Assembly: GCA_023393815.1 (NCBI GenBank) | Contig: JAEXBU010000092.1 | Coordinates: 1 to 10,028 of the forward strand | Length of the DNA stretch: 10,028 nucleotides | DNA from: Bacillota bacterium | Lineage (GTDB): Bacteria; Bacillota; Clostridia; Tissierellales; Peptoniphilaceae | Direction: 5' to 3' | In this document: piece by piece, positions 6,792 to 10,028 of the stretch | Numbering within the stretch: the first letter of the stretch is position 1 | Layout of the letters: every line of letters starts with the position of its first letter | Position numbers and translations under genes: made by a program | Notes under the pieces: generated by a model | Seen by the model: the letters and a program-made list of their open reading frames with translations, nothing else | Told to the model about the DNA's origin: nothing | Database searches by the model: none

Positions 6792-7620
6792 CGCGCAACT
6801 CGGGGTGAATGTATTCGATGGAATCGGCGGGGAAGACCAGGTCGCGGTGGAATTCTTCTACACGTAAACTCGTAGGGTCGTTCTTCGCAGCGCTGTTGGC
6901 GGCGCTCTCTTGCCTGTAATCTTCCATCATAGACTTGAACAGTTCTGCCGTGGACGGTGGCGTGTAGGTAATGGCGTTGGCTCCGGCATTGGTCGTCGCC
7001 TTAATGGCCTCGTCGTTGTCGCCGCCGGTGGCGATAATGGGAAATTCGTTGCCGATTACGCTGCGCACGTAGGAGACGAGTTCTGCCGTATTCTTTCCAC
7101 CGCTAATGTTTAAAATCCGCGCGCCGGCGTTGATCTTGCCGACGAAGTCGTCGTGCTTCGAGACGACCGTGGCGATAATGGGGATGTCCAAAACTTCATA
7201 CATATCGCGAATAACATCATTTTTCATGGGCGTGTTCACTACGACGCCATAGGCACCCAGCAGTTCGCATTCCAAAGCGATGGAGACGCTACGGTGTCCC
7301 GAAGTAGTGCCGCCGCCTACGCCGGCAAAGACCGGAATGGACGAGCCTTGAATAATGGATTGCACGATGGCCAGCTGGGGGGTAAAGGGATAGACGGCAA
7401 AGACTGCTTGGGCGTTGGAATTTCGGATCAGGGCGATGTCCGTGGAAAAGATGAGGGACTTGATTCGCGTGCCCTGGATGCGAATGCCGCTGGCATTGTA
7501 AATAGCCTGGGGCATTACTACCGATTTTTTCCGTAGAGACGATTCGATTTCGGGAATGTACTTGTCTTTAATGATGCGAAACTCGCCTTTGGGGAGCTTC
7601 GATTTTTTCGAAATACTCAT
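6775..7620 (-). CDS. TIM-barrel-like protein of unknown function
   Basis: A 281-residue soluble protein that I cannot assign to a characterised enzyme. Its alternating beta/alpha pattern with Gly-rich loops after strands suggests a (beta/alpha)8 barrel of the phosphate-binding type: VFAGVGGGTTSGHR (97-110), GVVVNTPMKND (125-135), IIATVVSKHDDF (148-159), ARILNISGGKNT (167-178) and IIATGGDNDEAI (195-206), followed by ANAITYTPP (214-222). The ATGG-type loop near the end resembles the strand-7/8 phosphate site of such barrels. The C-terminal 45 residues or so are polar and probably outside the barrel. Similar clostridial proteins are, as I recall, annotated only as hydrolase or hypothetical. The ATG is supported by AGAGGT 6 nt upstream on the minus strand and by an extended -10 promoter. 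It is the first gene of a two-gene unit with the AI-2E transporter. Confidence 0.85.
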   Translation of the reverse strand: MSISKKSKLPKGEFRIIKDKYIPEIESSLRKKSVVMPQAIYNASGIRIQGTRIKSLIFSTDIALIRNSNAQAVFAVYPFTPQLAIVQSIIQGSSIPVFAGVGGGTTSGHRSVSIALECELLGAYGVVVNTPMKNDVIRDMYEVLDIPIIATVVSKHDDFVGKINAGARILNISGGKNTAELVSYVRSVIGNEFPIIATGGDNDEAIKATTNAGANAITYTPPSTAELFKSMMEDYRQESAANSAAKNDPTSLRVEEFHRDLVFPADSIEYIHPELRDDEKK

Positions 7621-7661
7621 GAGGCACCTCTTTCTTTCCTTTGGGTGGTGTTGATGAGACC

Positions 7662-7690
7662 ATTATAACATTGACGTCCATCTTTCTCCA
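7662..7690 (-). promoter_or_regulatory. Extended -10 promoter for the TIM-barrel/AI-2E operon
   Basis: On the minus strand a perfect TATAAT (plus positions 7662-7667) is preceded by TGT (7668-7670), giving the extended -10 TGnTATAAT. A -35-like TGGAGA (7685-7690, 4 of 6 consensus) sits 17 nt upstream. The untranslated leader would be about 35 nt, ending in AGAGGT just before the ATG at 7620. Confidence 0.75.
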
Positions 7691-7880
7691 CGCTTTCGGC
7701 GCGGAAAAACCCCGAAAGCCTCTAAAAAAGGACATTTTTTCCGTAGTGTTTCTCGAGGGATGAGGGGATTCGGCGGCGTTTTTGCGCGGGAAAGGGCGGG
7801 TGTTCGCGACGAAAACGGCGATTTTTTTGTGTGAAAATAACGCGAAAAATGGATTTTTTTTCATTCTTTCGACCGCGCCA
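7691..7880. other. Divergent intergenic region with hairpins and homopolymer runs
   Basis: No gene is convincing here: a minus-strand open frame crosses it but overlaps both neighbours and lacks family features. Visible structure: GCTTTCGG (7692-7699) with CCGAAAGC (7712-7719), an 8-bp inverted repeat immediately upstream of the leftward -35 box; an AAAAAA/TTTTTT repeat around GGACA (about 7725-7741); and long T-runs near 7823 and 7853. The hairpin placement would suit an operator or relic terminator, but no known site is recognised. Confidence 0.4.
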
Positions 7881-7910
7881 TTGACAGGGGCGAACCGAAA
7901 CCGATATATT
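7881..7910 (+). promoter_or_regulatory. Sigma-A-type promoter of the surface protein gene
   Basis: A perfect consensus -35 TTGACA (7881-7886) and a -10 TATATT (7905-7910, 5 of 6) are separated by 18 nt. Transcription should start near 7917, leaving a leader of nearly 70 nt with an AAAGGAG ribosome binding site (7972-7978) 6 nt before the ATG at 7985. A TATTAT shifted by 2 nt is a less likely -10. Confidence 0.78.
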
Positions 7911-7984
7911 ATAAAAGATATTCGTTGAAAATGGATTCGTCTAGAAATTTTTAGGAAAGTTTTAGATAAAGAAAGGAGAAGGGT

Positions 7985-10028
7985 ATGCAGAAAGTAAGGA
8001 TTCTTCTGCTCTTCCTCTTGTTTTTCCTTGTAGGAGGCGAGACCGCGTACGCGCAATCCGTAGAGGATAAGGCTCAGGAACGTCCCGCCGTCGTGGAAGA
8101 AGCGATTACAGACGCTTTAAAGAACGAGGCGGAACCTGCGCGGATGAAAGAAGAGGCGGTGGCAGCAACCGAGTCGGCTCCCGCGGAAGAGAAGGCGGAA
8201 AAAGCGCCTGTAGAAAAGACGGAGACGGCGGAAGGGACGCGCGAAGAAGTCGCCTCGAAAGAAACGTTCGCGGAGATAGCGGTTGACGGAAAAGACGACG
8301 GAACCGCAGAAGGGAAGGCGAATGAGGCACCGGAGGAATTCAAAGAAACCGAAGTTTTGGAAAAAGGCACAACTCTTCGCCCGGAGCATCTTCGTGGAGT
8401 CGCCCCGAAAGAAAAAGGGGATGTGACCGTCGAAGTCAAAAACTTTGAAGAACTGAAGGCGGCCATCGAAAAGGCAAAAGACGGCGAGGCTACGACCATC
8501 GTCGTGACGGAAAGCGTAGAAATGAAAGAAACGCTGACCGTCGGCAAGGGAAAAATCATTACCTTAACGTCGAAAGACGGAAAGAAGGCGGCGATGGATT
8601 CGAAGCCCGTCGAGCAGCCGAAAGACTACGCCGACGAGGGCGAAGAAAAACAAAGAGAAGTCATTGAAGAGGGCAGACGCCGCGGAAGAGAAGCCGAAGA
8701 GAAGGCAAAGGAAGATATAGAAGAAATCGGCGCAGGGCCGGGGGAATACAGCTATACATTTGACGAAGCGAAAGACATCGTCGTGAAACGAGCCGAAGAT
8801 TTCAAGGATACCCTGTTTGAAGTTCTCGGCAAACTGATCCTCGGCGACGAGAACAACGCCATAAACTTTGATGGAAACAAAGAAAAAGTTACATCGACGC
8901 AAGGGGGAAAGGGATTTTTCTTCCACCTCAAAGAGGGCGGAGAGTTGACGTTGAACAATGGTGTCGTCGCTAACGGATCGAGTGCTGCTGCCTATGCGGC
9001 ACCGATTAAAGTTGAAGGTAGTTCCGCCTTTACCATGAACGGCGGAAGAATTACATCGAACACCATCGGATCGACTTCCGGCTATCCACTTTCCGCCGGA
9101 GCCGTGTATGTCTCCACTGGATCGAAGTTTACGATGAACAATGGGATGATCGATCACAACAAGGGAGCGGCAGGCGCTATTTTAGCGGGCAGTTTATTCG
9201 GAACCCAAGGAAAAAATCTGTTGGAAAACCCGAACGATGCCGCCATGGTGGAAATCAACGGCGGAAACATCGTAGCCAATGAAGCGAGAGGCGCAAGCCA
9301 ATTGGCCGGCGGGATAGCCGTCTACTGCGGCGGAACGCTTTACCTCAACGACGGCATTCTTGCGGGAAACGTCAACGGGAGCACCGGCGGTGCCGTGTTT
9401 ATCAGCGACGCATTTATCTACCGCTACGATAATACTTTAGGGGCGGAAGAAGCCTTTACGATCAAAAATTACCAAAAGTATTTGGAAGAAAATAAAGCCG
9501 AAGCGGTAATTCGCGGCGGATTGATCTACGATAACAAGGCAGGCAACAACGCCGGCGGCTTTTACGTGGATTCGGAAAGGGTGAAATTTCACCGCGTGAT
9601 GATTTTAGACAATCGTGCGGGCAATTTTGGCGGCGGGATTTACTACTCATTTCCGCCGCGCGTCAACAAGTTGGAACATTTGTTGATTACGGAAAACAAC
9701 GCGGCATTTCAATTTTTCGCGACGCAGGATGAGTATTTCGGCGGCCCCGGAAACGGCGGCGGGCTTTGGAACTGTCCGACAGGTTACGTTCACTTGGGCG
9801 ACGGCCACTCGGTCTACATTTACAACAACCAGGCGGCCGGCAAGGGCGACGACTTGAGTCTCACGAAGAAGATCCGTTCTTTTAAACTCGACGGGGAGCA
9901 AATTCGAGATACATTTTATTCCCACGTGTCGCCGGTGACGGAAGGCGGAAACCTCATCAAATATATTAACGATGCCGGCGAAGTCGTCATTCCCGATCGC
10001 CTGTCCTATACGGACGATTGGATGCACC
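7985..10028 (+). CDS. Secreted beta-helix surface protein, adhesin-like (3' end outside window)
   Basis: A start at 7985 behind AAAGGAG opens a frame with no stop to the window edge (681 residues visible). Residues 1-23 are a signal peptide (K3/R5, a Leu/Phe core, then AYA before QS). Residues 24-145 are low complexity, rich in Glu, Ala, Lys and Thr. Residues 147-200 (VKNFEELKAAIEKAKDG..TTIVV..ITLTS) resemble the opening module of right-handed parallel beta-helix surface proteins. Residues about 206-253 are a very charged, probably helical stretch. From about 260 the beta-helix pattern resumes (TLFEVLGKLILG, INFDGN), followed by irregular coils starting near 321, 349, 382, 422, 452, 507, 533 and 563, typically [FV]-x-[MI]-N-[GN]-G-x-I-x-x-N and then Gly-Gly-rich turns. 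This suggests a wall-bound or secreted adhesin; a C-terminal anchor (LPXTG, SLH or other) would be beyond the window. Ligand and function are unknown. It has its own promoter and composition like its neighbours. Confidence 0.88.
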   Translation, partial: MQKVRILLLFLLFFLVGGETAYAQSVEDKAQERPAVVEEAITDALKNEAEPARMKEEAVAATESAPAEEKAEKAPVEKTETAEGTREEVASKETFAEIAVDGKDDGTAEGKANEAPEEFKETEVLEKGTTLRPEHLRGVAPKEKGDVTVEVKNFEELKAAIEKAKDGEATTIVVTESVEMKETLTVGKGKIITLTSKDGKKAAMDSKPVEQPKDYADEGEEKQREVIEEGRRRGREAEEKAKEDIEEIGAGPGEYSYTFDEAKDIVVKRAEDFKDTLFEVLGKLILGDENNAINFDGNKEKVTSTQGGKGFFFHLKEGGELTLNNGVVANGSSAAAYAAPIKVEGSSAFTMNGGRITSNTIGSTSGYPLSAGAVYVSTGSKFTMNNGMIDHNKGAAGAILAGSLFGTQGKNLLENPNDAAMVEINGGNIVANEARGASQLAGGIAVYCGGTLYLNDGILAGNVNGSTGGAVFISDAFIYRYDNTLGAEEAFTIKNYQKYLEENKAEAVIRGGLIYDNKAGNNAGGFYVDSERVKFHRVMILDNRAGNFGGGIYYSFPPRVNKLEHLLITENNAAFQFFATQDEYFGGPGNGGGLWNCPTGYVHLGDGHSVYIYNNQAAGKGDDLSLTKKIRSFKLDGEQIRDTFYSHVSPVTEGGNLIKYINDAGEVVIPDRLSYTDDWMH

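Noticed and set aside
7568..8056. 162-residue minus-strand open frame across the divergent promoter region
   Set aside because: It overlaps the start of the TIM-barrel gene and the signal peptide of the surface protein, crosses both promoters and shows no domain-like pattern.
8074..9157. Minus-strand open frames (Ser/Ala/Phe-rich) opposite the surface protein gene
   Set aside because: They are antisense shadows of a Glu/Lys/Ala-rich coding strand. The plus frame has a signal peptide, a ribosome binding site and beta-helix repeats.

Overview
The window looks like chromosomal DNA of a low-GC-phylum Gram-positive anaerobe (Firmicutes, clostridial/Tissierellia side; a relatively GC-rich member of the Peptoniphilus group would fit). 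This rests on the housekeeping proteins being clostridial in style, AGGAGG-type ribosome binding sites, sigma-A-like promoters and U-tract terminators. The taxonomic guess is an inference and was not tested by any search.

Layout. (1) Positions 1-1734, plus strand: the 3' part of a type III restriction enzyme Res subunit. It is strongly AT-rich (hand-counted lines are mostly about 20-45% GC) and closed by three tandem stop codons and a hairpin terminator. (2) Positions 1774-2061: a gene-free junction where composition jumps to about 50% GC, with an imperfect nested inverted repeat, four short GGTCG repeats and then a clear promoter. (3) Positions 2062-5556, plus strand: a tight operon serC - serA - DUF1015. 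SerA and SerC make O-phosphoserine from 3-phosphoglycerate. The DUF1015 protein has unknown function but carries a DGHHR motif reminiscent of ParB/Srx-fold free serine kinases. (4) Positions 5557-5693: a convergent intergenic region with one terminator facing each way. (5) Positions 5694-7620, minus strand: a two-gene overlapping unit encoding a TIM-barrel-like protein of unknown function followed by an AI-2E/PerM family membrane protein. (6) Positions 7621-7984: a divergent promoter region with an extended -10 promoter leftward and a consensus-like TTGACA promoter rightward. (7) Positions 7985-10028, plus strand, running off the window: a large secreted protein with a signal peptide, an acidic/Lys/Ala-rich N-terminal region and a repetitive Gly/Asn-rich right-handed beta-helix-like region, probably a cell-surface adhesin-type protein.

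The restriction gene looks acquired and the rest native. The points most worth following are the DUF1015 protein as a possible phosphoserine/serine enzyme, the structured junction at 1826-1940, and the beta-helix surface protein with a charged helical insert. I see no CRISPR array, tRNA, rRNA or insertion sequence.
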